From: Jutongia huaianensis
Lineage (GTDB): Bacteria > Bacillota > Clostridia > Lachnospirales > Lachnospiraceae
Direction: 5' to 3'
NCBI RefSeq assembly: GCF_014384985.1
Contig: NZ_JACRSX010000010.1
Span: forward strand, 1-64,000
DNA length: 64,000 bases
The translations under genes were made by a program, and so were the position numbers. Positions 1-6,819 of this stretch are shown piece by piece. Every line of letters begins with the position of its first letter. The first letter of the stretch is position 1. The notes under the pieces are model-generated. The model was not told where the DNA came from and made no database searches. It was given only the letters and a program-made list of their open reading frames with translations.

Positions 1-55
1 ATATTCGTTTTTTGTTTCCTGATATTGACATCTGAATTCTGCATAATAGCATACA

Positions 56-92
56 AAAAATGCAACACTTTCTAACAAAATGTTGCATTTTT
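56..92. terminator. Terminator-like hairpin overlapping left inverted repeat
   Basis: A 12-bp perfect stem (56-67 with 81-92, AAAAATGCAACA / TGTTGCATTTTT) encloses a 13-nt loop. It has a T run on each strand, so it could end transcription from either side. It coincides with the left inverted repeat of the predicted invertible segment. It would therefore lie a few bases downstream of the start site of the leftward promoter at 106-132. It may instead simply reflect dyad symmetry of a recombinase site. Confidence 0.5.
65..89. repeat. Left inverted repeat of predicted invertible segment
   Basis: Positions 65-89 match the reverse complement of 841-865 at 23 of 25 bases, including an uninterrupted 17-bp core (69-85, TTTCTAACAAAATGTTG). 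The two copies bracket the tyrosine recombinase gene and a sigma-D-like promoter. This is the architecture of site-specific DNA inversion switches run by a FimB/RecV/Xer-type tyrosine recombinase. The site also has internal dyad symmetry (TGCAACA...TGTTGCA), as expected for paired recombinase arms. Confidence 0.8.
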
Positions 93-105
93 GTTTACAC
101 AAATT

Positions 106-132
106 ATATCGACAGTAAGTGAGGAATCTTAA
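106..132 (-). promoter_or_regulatory. Sigma-D-like promoter inside the invertible segment
   Basis: Read on the minus strand, TTAA (132-129), a 15-nt spacer, then GTCGATAT (113-106). The -10 matches the flagellar sigma-D consensus GCCGATAT at 7 of 8 positions and the spacer is ideal. It points leftward, out of the segment through the left repeat. Inversion would put it just inside the right repeat pointing at csrA and flagellin, with a leader of very roughly 100 nt. Its current leftward target is outside the window. Confidence 0.6.
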
Positions 133-207
133 CCCCTATTATAAAAAATTGTGAAATTAATCTGTTATCTTCTCTATATAGAATGAACAAATGCCGTCCG
201 GTGCGCT

Positions 208-777
208 TTAAAGATCGATTTTCCGAAAGACATAATCCATATCATCCTGTTCAATTCCAAGATACCGTTTTGTAATCTGATAAGAGGAATGATTGTATAT
301 ATTCATCAGCATTGCGGGTGGAACGCCCTGCTTCCAGGCGTGATAACCAAAGGTTTTACGCAGGGAATGACAACTGATATGTCCCTCCAGTCCACATCCT
401 TCGGCGGCACGGCGGATAATACGGTAGGCCTGATAACGGCTGATGGCATGTGATGGGTCCGAATGTGTGCAAAACAGGAAATCCTCTTCGTTTCGATCCT
501 TGCGGCACATTACCAGTGCTTCATGCAGGGAATGATTTACGGCGATCATGGTCTTTTTTCCTGTTTTCTGTTCCACAAGACAGATATGTGATCGGTATCG
601 TTTGTTCTGAAAATCGTATACATCATTCCAGCGTAATTTTAATATATCACTGATTCGCAGAGCCGTATTTAATCCCATAATGATCAGCAGATAATTTCGG
701 TACTTCTCCTTTTCTAAATAATAATTCTTGAATTTTTCCAGTTCCCGTTTTCCCCTGATTGGATTTGTAGTTCCCAT
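208..777 (-). CDS. Tyrosine site-specific recombinase (FimB/Xer-like invertase)
   Basis: Compact 189-residue phage-integrase-family recombinase. The catalytic set is visible in order: Arg in ALRISDIL, Lys in QKTGKK, HSLRKTFG (His-x-x-Arg), His in YNHSS, and the nucleophile Tyr in TKRYLGI near the C-terminus. The N-terminal arm-binding domain is minimal, so the size resembles FimB/FimE (about 200 aa) rather than XerC/D or phage integrases (about 300 aa). The start at 777 was chosen because AAGGAGG lies 4 nt upstream; an in-frame ATG at 804 lacks a good site. The gene lies wholly inside the 65-865 inverted-repeat segment and is transcribed away from the flagellin operon. It is inferred to invert that segment, and inversion would turn the gene toward csrA. 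A remote target cannot be excluded. Confidence 0.85.
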   Translation of the reverse strand: MGTTNPIRGKRELEKFKNYYLEKEKYRNYLLIIMGLNTALRISDILKLRWNDVYDFQNKRYRSHICLVEQKTGKKTMIAVNHSLHEALVMCRKDRNEEDFLFCTHSDPSHAISRYQAYRIIRRAAEGCGLEGHISCHSLRKTFGYHAWKQGVPPAMLMNIYNHSSYQITKRYLGIEQDDMDYVFRKIDL

Positions 778-840
778 GTGTCCTCCTTCTGTACAAAAAT
801 GCACAACTTATTGATCAATTTACAGCATCATTATACCTTG

Positions 841-865
841 AATACAACATTTTGTTAGAAATTGT
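841..865. repeat. Right inverted repeat of predicted invertible segment
   Basis: Partner of 65-89, containing the perfect 17-bp core CAACATTTTGTTAGAAA at 845-861. It ends about 20 bp before the sigma-D-like promoter of csrA-flagellin module 1, so that promoter stays outside the invertible segment. The site has internal dyad symmetry (ATACAA...TTGTAT, 842-847 and 862-867). Confidence 0.8.
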
Positions 866-885
866 ATCTTTTTTTATTTCATTTC

Positions 886-912
886 TGAAATCCTTTTGGA
901 CTTCGCAGATAA
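886..912 (+). promoter_or_regulatory. Sigma-D-like promoter of csrA-flagellin module 1
   Basis: TGAA (886-889), 15-nt spacer, GCAGATAA (905-912). This fits TAAA-N15-GCCGATAT with one -35 and two -10 mismatches. Predicted initiation about 7 nt downstream leaves a short leader containing the AAAGGAG site of csrA. It lies outside the inverted repeats and would fire in both switch states. Confidence 0.5.
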
Positions 913-938
913 AAAGAGATAGAAAGGAGAAGCTTTCC

Positions 939-1193
939 ATGCTGAGACTTACAGTAAGCCCGGAGGAATATCTGATGATTGGCGACAACATCAAGATTGT
1001 CTTTCTGGGAGGCTCAAAAAATCATCTGCAGATCATGGTGGATGCACCACGGGATGTAGACATTATGCGGAGTGAAGTGTATGAGCGGATGCATCCGGAG
1101 GCGGCAGAGCAGAACAGCTACTATGCAGAGCCGGATCCACCGGAAAAATATCGTAAACCAAAACAGCGTAACACCCGCCAGTATGCCGGATAG
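939..1193 (+). CDS. csrA: Carbon storage regulator CsrA
   Basis: 84-residue RNA-binding protein of the CsrA/RsmA family. The N-terminus (MLRLTVSPEEYLMIGDNIKI) and LGGSKNHLQIMVDAPRDVDIMR give the five-strand fold and the conserved core (family: GE.xxIGD, V.I.APKxV.V.R.EI). The C-terminal tail of about 30 residues, rich in charge and proline, is longer than in the 61-residue E. coli protein and resembles Firmicutes homologues. In Bacillus, CsrA binds the hag leader and blocks flagellin translation until the chaperone FliW removes it. Here csrA lies 69 nt upstream of flagellin and is probably cotranscribed. AAAGGAG precedes the ATG by about 10 nt. No fliW is in the window. Confidence 0.93.
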   Translation: MLRLTVSPEEYLMIGDNIKIVFLGGSKNHLQIMVDAPRDVDIMRSEVYERMHPEAAEQNSYYAEPDPPEKYRKPKQRNTRQYAG

Positions 1194-1217
1194 GCATAAG
1201 CGGGACAATTTATACAC

Positions 1218-1254
1218 ACACGGCACACGGATGTGCGGTGTTCAAACAAGGAGG
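1218..1254 (+). promoter_or_regulatory. Predicted CsrA binding sites in flagellin leader 1
   Basis: A hairpin at 1218-1241 (ACAC-G-GCACA, loop CGGA, TGTGC-G-GTGT, one G.G mismatch) presents ACGGA, a match to the CsrA loop motif ANGGA. The surrounding ACACGGATGT fits the selected consensus ACARGGAUGU at all but one base. Five bases later ACAAGGA (1246-1252) is both a second CsrA motif and the Shine-Dalgarno of flagellin. A hairpin site plus an SD site is the layout known for CsrA control of Bacillus hag. Confidence 0.7.
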
Positions 1255-1262
1255 TAATTACT

Positions 1263-2618
1263 ATGATAGTACAACACAACATTACAGCAATGAATGCAAA
1301 CAGAATGCTGGGACTGACTACAGGTTCCCTTGCAAAATCAACCGAGAAGCTTTCTTCCGGTTACCGGATCAACCGTGCAGCAGATGATGCCGCAGGTCTT
1401 ACAATTTCCGAGAAGATGAGAAAGCAGATCCGTGGTCTGGATCAGGCATCTACCAACGCCGAGGATGGCGTTTCGGCAGTACAGACAGCTGAGGGTGCTT
1501 TGACAGAAGTACATTCTATGCTTCAGAGAATGAATGAGCTGGCTGTTCAGGCGTCCAATGGAACAAATTCTGAATCAGACCGTCAAGCTATTCAGGATGA
1601 GATTTCTCAGTTGACTACAGAAATTGATCGCGTATCCGAAACAACAAAATTTAACGAGACTTACTTATTAAAGGGGTCTACAGGCGATACAAATAAGTAT
1701 ATGAAAGCACATGATGCTGGTTTTGATGGAACTCTTGTTGACGGAGATAAAAAAGCATCGTTTGAGATGACAGTAAAAGAAGGAGAAAAATTAAAAATCG
1801 GAGGTGTAGAGTATGATGTTTATGCCGATGGTTCTGGATTGTCTGATCTTCAGACATCTGTCTCTGGTGCTACTGCTGGTACAAAGATTACTGTTGATGG
1901 AACTGAATACACGGTGGTAGATGCTGCAGGAACTGAAACGGGCAATTCTTTACATGCTTCTACAATTAGTGCAAAAATAGCAGTAGGTTCTAAAGTTAAA
2001 GTTGGTGCTGCAGATGCTGTCACAGCGGTAGATGATTCTAAGTCAACATCTATTAAGCAAAGTGATGCTATTACAAAAATCACTGAGGAGTTGAAACAGG
2101 CAAATTCAATTGGGGCTGTTGATGGAGATGCAATTGTAACTGCAGGTACTGCAGATGCAAATGGTAAAGTAACATTTGAAATTGAAAAAGGTTATGCAAC
2201 TGTAAAGAATACATTGTCTTTTAATTTGCATGTAGGTGCAGATGCTGATGCTACTAATAAGATTACTGTAGATATTGATTCGATGAGTGCAGCGGGTTTG
2301 GGAATTAAAGATATTAATGTTAAGGATACAACAGGAATGGCTGGAACGTATGCAATTGATGCTATTAATGATGCAATTGCAACGGTATCTTCACAGCGTT
2401 CCGCTCTTGGTGCTGTACAGAACCGTCTGGAGCATACAATCGCGAACCTGGACAATGTCGTTGAGAACACCACTTCCGCTGAGTCTCGTATCCGTGATAC
2501 AGATATGGCTGAAGAGATGGTTACATACTCAAAGAACAGTATCCTTCAGCAGGCTGGTCAGTCTATGCTTGCACAGGCTAATCAGGCAAACCAGGGAGTT
2601 CTTTCACTTCTCCAGTAA
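1263..2618 (+). CDS. hag: Flagellin, copy 1 (intact)
   Basis: 451-residue filament subunit. The N-terminal D0/D1 region (MIVQHNITAMNANRMLG, then TEKLSSGYRINRAADDAAGL) and the C-terminal helices (RSALGAVQNRLEHTIANLDN to the ANQANQGVLSLLQ end) are canonical; about 220 central residues (roughly 135-355) are variable and surface-exposed. In D1, LQRMNELAVQ and the following QDEI segment keep residues equivalent to Salmonella R90, L94 and E114, so recognition by TLR5 is plausible. The start at 1263 is fixed by AAGGAGG 8 nt upstream and by the family N-terminus. Expression is probably sigma-D driven with CsrA control. The gene is followed by a strong terminator. Multiple flagellins of this kind are typical of Roseburia-like Lachnospiraceae. 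Confidence 0.95.
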   Translation: MIVQHNITAMNANRMLGLTTGSLAKSTEKLSSGYRINRAADDAAGLTISEKMRKQIRGLDQASTNAEDGVSAVQTAEGALTEVHSMLQRMNELAVQASNGTNSESDRQAIQDEISQLTTEIDRVSETTKFNETYLLKGSTGDTNKYMKAHDAGFDGTLVDGDKKASFEMTVKEGEKLKIGGVEYDVYADGSGLSDLQTSVSGATAGTKITVDGTEYTVVDAAGTETGNSLHASTISAKIAVGSKVKVGAADAVTAVDDSKSTSIKQSDAITKITEELKQANSIGAVDGDAIVTAGTADANGKVTFEIEKGYATVKNTLSFNLHVGADADATNKITVDIDSMSAAGLGIKDINVKDTTGMAGTYAIDAINDAIATVSSQRSALGAVQNRLEHTIANLDNVVENTTSAESRIRDTDMAEEMVTYSKNSILQQAGQSMLAQANQANQGVLSLLQ

Positions 2619-2693
2619 TTTGTTGAGAGAGTAAGTTTTTAGCAGGAAAGCGGATTTCTCAAATGTTGCATTTTGAATAATCGCAGATGATTC

Positions 2694-2730
2694 ACCGCTG
2701 GTTCGGCATATCCGGATCAGCGGTGTTTTT
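2694..2730 (+). terminator. Terminator of flagellin copy 1
   Basis: ACCGCTG pairs with CAGCGGT, extended inward through wobble pairs to a 13-bp stem with loop CATAT, followed by GTTTTT. The same element recurs after flagellin copy 2. Confidence 0.85.
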
Positions 2731-2757
2731 ATGGTAAATACCATATAACATTATATT

Positions 2758-4011
2758 TTACAATTCCAGACTATTCTCCCTTAATAGGAAGTCGTATATG
2801 CTCATAGTTGTAATTCCATATTCATCTCTCGTAATATTTACAACATCCCTGACAACAATGATTTTTTTGAAGGAGTCATTGATATTGATGAGAGAAGCAC
2901 ATTCTTGGATACGTTTTTCATCTGTTGGTATATGGAAAGCGGATTGAATGTAATAGCGTTTGCTGCCAAGATTGGCAATAAAATCAATTTCCAATTGTTT
3001 TTTATATTCTTTGCCATCTTCATTTTTTCCACGCTTGTCGACAACACCAACATCAACAGAGTAGCCTCTGCTTCGTAACTCGTTGTAAATGACATTTTCC
3101 ATAAGATGCGTTTCCTCTACTTGACGGAAACCTAACCGTGCATTTCTCAATCCAACATCTTCAAAATAATATTTTAATGGAGAACCAATGTATTTTCGTC
3201 CTTTTACATTATAGCGGTTTGCCTTATGGATGATAAATGCATCCTCCAAATATTCGATATATTGTCGAATCGTATTCAGGCTGATTGTTGATTTAATAGT
3301 ACTTTGAAAGGTTGCTTCAATTTTTGGAGGATTTGTTAATGAACCAATGGCAGAAGCCAGAATATTCACCAGATCATCTAACTCCTGTGTTTTTTCAATA
3401 CGATGTCGTTCAATAATGTCTTTCAGATAAGTTTCTGTAAAGAGATTTGTCAGGTAGTTGATTTTTTGTTCCTCGGTTTTCATGGTTACAGTAAGCGGAA
3501 GCCCCCCATAGACAATATATTCAGCCCATCCGTGATAAATATCTCCATCATAGGCTTCCATAAATTCCTTGAAGGTCAATGGAAAAATGTGAATTTCGTC
3601 GCCTCTTCCACGAAATTCAGTAATAACATCCTTAGACAAAAATTTTGAATTACTTCCAGTCACATAGATATCTGCATTACCAATATGCAATAAAGAATTT
3701 AATACTTCTTCAAAATCCTGCAGCATTTGTACTTCATCAAGCAGGATATAATATGGAGCATTATCTGTTATCAGTGACTCGATGTAGTCTAATATCGTGT
3801 CAGGCTCCCGATACTTTCTATTTTTACGTTGATCTAATTCAATCGTAATGATATGTGAAGCAGGGATGTCCTGCTTTAATAAGTAATTTTGAAAAATGTG
3901 AAATAAAAGGTAACTTTTTCCGCATCTTCTGATACCGGTTATCACTTTTACCATTCCATTGTGCATGCGGTTGATTAAATCGTTTAGGTATTTATCTCTT
4001 TTGATATCCAT
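2758..4011 (-). CDS. AAA_14 / DUF4143 family ATP-binding protein
   Basis: 417-residue protein of the large DUF4143 ATPase family. An N-terminal AAA module has Walker A (GIRRCGKSYLL, residues about 26-36) and Walker B (YYILLDEVQ, about 90-98), then a TGSNSKFLS sensor-like segment. A winged-helix region follows, and the DUF4143 C-terminus resembles a PD-(D/E)XK nuclease fold (KKQLEIDFIANLGSKRYYIQ: E-x-D...Q). Function is unknown for the family; it is very common in gut anaerobes and often mobile. It lies antisense between two csrA-flagellin copies, in sequence more AT-rich than its neighbours, with its own promoter. This suggests an insertion that arrived separately from the flagellar modules. 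Confidence 0.85.
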   Translation of the reverse strand: MDIKRDKYLNDLINRMHNGMVKVITGIRRCGKSYLLFHIFQNYLLKQDIPASHIITIELDQRKNRKYREPDTILDYIESLITDNAPYYILLDEVQMLQDFEEVLNSLLHIGNADIYVTGSNSKFLSKDVITEFRGRGDEIHIFPLTFKEFMEAYDGDIYHGWAEYIVYGGLPLTVTMKTEEQKINYLTNLFTETYLKDIIERHRIEKTQELDDLVNILASAIGSLTNPPKIEATFQSTIKSTISLNTIRQYIEYLEDAFIIHKANRYNVKGRKYIGSPLKYYFEDVGLRNARLGFRQVEETHLMENVIYNELRSRGYSVDVGVVDKRGKNEDGKEYKKQLEIDFIANLGSKRYYIQSAFHIPTDEKRIQECASLININDSFKKIIVVRDVVNITRDEYGITTMSIYDFLLRENSLEL

Positions 4012-4035
4012 TAGGCATCCTCCTATATTGAATAT

Positions 4036-4063
4036 TTTATACGGTTTCGGACAAATTATTCAA
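4036..4063 (-). promoter_or_regulatory. Sigma-A-type promoter of the DUF4143 gene
   Basis: On the minus strand TTGAAT (4063-4058), 16-nt spacer, TATAAA (4041-4036), 25 bp before the ATG at 4011. The rest of the 4012-4326 gap is AT-rich and carries no gene; it holds this promoter and the divergent sigma-D-like promoter of module 2. Confidence 0.55.
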
Positions 4064-4263
4064 TATCATTATACACACAAAAAAATAAAAATACAAATTA
4101 TATTGAACAGTAATTACATAAATGTAAAAAAAGTTCAATGTAAAATGATAATAATAGTATTGAAATTTTGATCATTTTAGCATAAATCCGAGACATATAA
4201 CTGTCCGATCATTTCATGAAACAGACCGTTAGAAAATGTGTCCTAATTTACAAAATTTTCCTG

Positions 4264-4290
4264 TAAAAAGTCTGTTTATATAACAGATAC
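4264..4290 (+). promoter_or_regulatory. Sigma-D-like promoter of csrA-flagellin module 2
   Basis: TAAA (4264-4267), 15-nt spacer, ACAGATAC (4283-4290). The -35 is perfect and the -10 matches GCCGATAT at 5 of 8. The AAAGGAG site of csrA-2 lies about 20 nt further on. No inverted repeat like 65-89 or 841-865 flanks this promoter, so copy 2 does not appear to have its own switch. Confidence 0.5.
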
Positions 4291-4326
4291 AGGGACTTGT
4301 TCGGACACAGAAAGGAGAAGCTTTCC

Positions 4327-4582
4327 ATGCTGAGACTGACAGTAAGCCCGGAGGAATATCTGATGATTGGTGACAATATCAAGATCGTTTTTCTGGGGGG
4401 GTTCTAAAAATCATCTGCAGATCATGGTGGATGCACCACGGGATGTAGACATTATGCGGAGTGAAGTGTATGAGCGGATGCATCCGGAGGCGGCAGAGCA
4501 GAACAACTACTATGCAGAGCCGGATCCACCGGAAAAATATCGTAAACCAAAACAGCGTAACACCCGCCAGTATGCCGGATAG
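4327..4582 (+). pseudogene. csrA: csrA copy 2, frameshifted in a G7 run
   Basis: From ATG 4327 the frame encodes the same first 25 residues as csrA-1 and then stops (TAA, 4405-4407). The cause is one extra base in CTGGGGGGGTTC (G7 at 4395-4401) compared with copy 1. Removing a single G restores LGGSKNHLQ and full identity with CsrA-1 through the shared C-terminus at 4582, apart from one Ser-to-Asn change (residue 70). The rest of the gene, its AAAGGAG site and the downstream leader are intact. This is either recent decay, a slippage-prone (phase-variable) tract, or a homopolymer sequencing error; the sequence alone cannot tell. Confidence 0.85.
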
Positions 4583-4606
4583 GCATAAGCGGGACAATTT
4601 ATACAC

Positions 4607-4643
4607 ACACGGCACACGGATGTGCTGTGTTCAAACAAGGAGG
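4607..4643 (+). promoter_or_regulatory. Predicted CsrA binding sites in flagellin leader 2
   Basis: Same arrangement as leader 1. The hairpin at 4607-4630 has loop CGGA within ACACGGATGT and is followed by ACAAGGAGG. The single base change against copy 1 (T4626) turns the G.G mismatch into a G.U pair, so the stem is continuous here. Confidence 0.65.
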
Positions 4644-4651
4644 TAATTACT

Positions 4652-5823
4652 ATGATAGTACAACACAACATTACAGCAATGAACGCAAACAGAATGCTGG
4701 GCCTGATTACAGGTTCCCTTGCAAAATCAACCGAGAAGCTTTCTTCCGGTTACCGGATCAACCGTGCAGCAGATGATGCCGCAGGTCTTACAATTTCCGA
4801 GAAGATGAGAAAGCAGATCCGTGGTCTGGATCAGGCATCTACCAACGCCGAGGATGGCGTTTCGGCAGTACAGACAGCTGAGGGTGCTCTGACAGAAGTG
4901 CACAGTATGCTTCAGAGAATGAACGAGCTGGCAGTACAGGCATCCAATGGAACAATGTCTGCGGATGATCGTCAGGCAGTACAGGATGAGATTGACAAGC
5001 TGGTTGATGAGGTGGATCGTGTAGCAGAGACTACAAAGTTTAATGAAACGTATCTGTTAAAGGGGGATCCTGAGTCTAAAACAACGACATATGAAGCAAA
5101 ATATAAGAATCCATTAAAGAATACGGTATCACAGATTGCAAATAAGGATACATATGCCACTGGTGATTCTAATACTCTTACGGCAGCTGATATTGATAAG
5201 TATGTAGAAGTCGATGAAACTGGAAAGCTTAAGTACAAAGAAGGAAAAGTGTTGTATAAAAAAGCAGGAACACCAGGAACGGCAGTAGGACAACAGGAGA
5301 ATATAAGACAAAGTTGTATCAGAAGACAGGACCAACGGATACAACGGCCTCAGAAATAGGAGCAGATTATATTGACAAATACGTTAATGTAACTGCTACA
5401 ACTAAGGCAAATCCTCTGGAATTCAATCTGCATGTTGGCGCTGAATCAGATGAGGCCAACAAGATTAAGGTAGAGATTAAAGCGATGTCTGCTAATGGAA
5501 TTGGAGTGGATGTATTAAAGGGAAAAGGAATGACATCTGAGGATTCTGCTACAGCAGCCATTGACATTATTGGTAAGGCTATTAGTGAGGTTTCTTCACA
5601 GCGTTCCGCTCTTGGTGCTGTACAGAACCGTCTGGAGCATACAATCGCGAATCTGGACAATGTCGTTGAGAACACCACTTCCGCTGAGTCACGTATCCGT
5701 GATACAGATATGGCTGAAGAGATGGTGGCATACTCAAAAAACAGTATCCTTCAGCAGGCTGGTCAGTCTATGCTTGCACAGGCAAATCAGGCAAATCAGG
5801 GAGTTCTTTCTCTTCTCCAGTAA
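4652..5823 (+). pseudogene. hag: Flagellin copy 2, disrupted by a one-base frameshift
   Basis: The first frame (4652-5359) gives an intact D0/D1 N-terminus, nearly identical to copy 1, then a divergent central region, and runs into stop at 5357-5359 after a scrambled tail. The second frame carries the rest of the protein (QKTGPTDTTASEIGADYI onward) to the canonical ANQANQGVLSLLQ end at 5823. The switch point is about 5291-5300 (CAACAGGAGAATATAAG). A one-base loss would join Q-Q to E-Y-K and give a flagellin of about 390 aa. Leader, SD and terminator are intact. As written the product cannot polymerise, because the C-terminal D0/D1 is missing. A sequencing error would make this a functional second flagellin. 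Confidence 0.85.
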
Positions 5824-5901
5824 TTTAATTATTGAGAGAGTAGGTTTTTAGCAGGAAAACTGCTTTTCAAATGTTGCATTTTGAATAGTTGCAGATGATT
5901 T

Positions 5902-5939
5902 ACCGCTGGTTCGGCATATCCGGATCAGCGGTTGTTTTT
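5902..5939 (+). terminator. Terminator of flagellin copy 2
   Basis: Same stem as 2694-2730 (ACCGCTG ... CAGCGGT, loop CATAT) followed by TGTTTTT. It is the end of the duplicated block. Confidence 0.85.
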
Positions 5940-5953
5940 ATAAATACATGTTG

Positions 5954-6463
5954 CTATAAATATTTCTTAAACTCGGTGGTTGTTATTTTGAGAATCCCGG
6001 CGGCCGTATCGACTGTAATTGAACCGGATTTTACAAGAGTAACAAGAACTTCGATTCGCTCCTCAATTCGCCCTTCGCTTCGACCTTTATCCTCTAATCT
6101 TTGAGCAACATCACACATGGTCCTCACCTGTCCTTTCTCATTGGAAAATGTTAATATTTTTCGTAGCGGTTATCACCACTCATAACTAAAAATGCGTACA
6201 GGCATATATTTGTCTGGATTTGTTTGATTCTCAAAGCCAATCAATGCAATTTTTATATTTCCATCTGTCCATGATTTCAGTATGTCTCTTTCCTGCTCGT
6301 GAAGCCGGTCGTTACCCGACTTATATTGGGAGAGGGTTCTTTCATTTTTTAAGGAATCAGGGGAGACCATTTGCTCTCCCTGAAATAACAGGACATTTGC
6401 AATATCTGCAAACACATCATTATAATCTGCCAAAATCTTTTCTGTAATGTCTTTTGCTCCCAA
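5954..6463 (-). pseudogene. Rpn / PD-(D/E)XK nuclease family remnant
   Basis: Two parts of a recombination-promoting nuclease (Rpn, transposase_31-like) are recognisable. The N-terminus starts at TTG 6463 behind AAGGAG and reads GAKDITEKILADYNDVFADI, continuing to FSYEW and a stop at about 6173. The C-terminal tail in another frame (KGQVRTMCDVAQRLEDKG, the repetitive KGRSEGRIEERIE stretch, then VDTAAGILKIT) ends at 5954. Intact relatives are about 300 aa, so the middle is deleted and the frame is broken. These genes are scattered in many copies in Lachnospiraceae genomes. No function is expected from this remnant. Confidence 0.75.
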
Positions 6464-6781
6464 GTAAACTCCTTTCTTTCGAAACAGCATAATATCCTTG
6501 AAAGCTTTCAATTTATTATATGTTATACATTTCGAAAAAACAATGATCATGTGTACTGTGTTGATATACCTTTTGGATTTTGTGGTTAAAAATAATAGAA
6601 ATTTTGAAAAATAGATCGTATACGATTTTCTAAGATTGTAGCATGCATACAATAGAGTGTCGAGAGGTAAAATAAATTTCTGCATTGTGCCGAAAATATA
6701 GGGAGAAATTCAGCATAATGACATAAAAATGCCGCTTCCCACACGATATTTTCTGAAAATGAAGGCTTGTAGTAGAAAGTA
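6464..6781. other. AT-rich gap without a convincing gene
   Basis: Between the Rpn remnant and the small conserved gene. The Rpn reading frame stays open upstream to 6685, but that stretch has no ribosome site and low-complexity content, so it is not taken as coding. Nothing else was recognised before the terminator at 6782. Confidence 0.5.
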
Positions 6782-6819
6782 AAAAAATATGACCAGACAA
6801 TTATCTGGTCATATTTTTT
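6782..6819 (-). terminator. Strong terminator overlapping the end of the small conserved gene
   Basis: A 16-bp perfect stem (6782-6797 with 6804-6819, AAAAAATATGACCAGA and its complement) with a 6-nt loop and T runs on both sides. The minus-strand stop codon (6801-6803) lies in the loop, so the 3' coding end forms one arm. Confidence 0.85.

Larger units (their letters stand above)
921..2730 (+). repeat. csrA-flagellin module, copy 1 of a direct duplication
   Basis: The block from the csrA ribosome site through the flagellin terminator recurs at 4309-5939. csrA, the intergenic leader, and the first and last parts of the flagellin gene are almost identical in nucleotides between copies. The central flagellin region (about 1560-2380 versus 4950-5590) is not. 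The duplication is in direct orientation, with a DUF4143 gene between the copies. Confidence 0.9.
4309..5939 (+). repeat. csrA-flagellin module, copy 2 of a direct duplication
   Basis: Second copy of 921-2730, from the csrA ribosome site to the flagellin terminator. Both genes in this copy are frameshifted by one base, while both in copy 1 are intact. Confidence 0.9.

Noticed and set aside
20..50. TTGACA near position 25 as a sigma-A promoter reading toward the left repeat
   Set aside because: No acceptable -10 at 16-18 nt spacing; TAATAG is only 13 nt away.
6464..6685. N-terminal extension of the Rpn remnant up to 6685
   Set aside because: The extension has no homology to Rpn proteins and no ribosome site, while TTG 6463 has AAGGAG at the correct distance and begins exactly at the family N-terminus.
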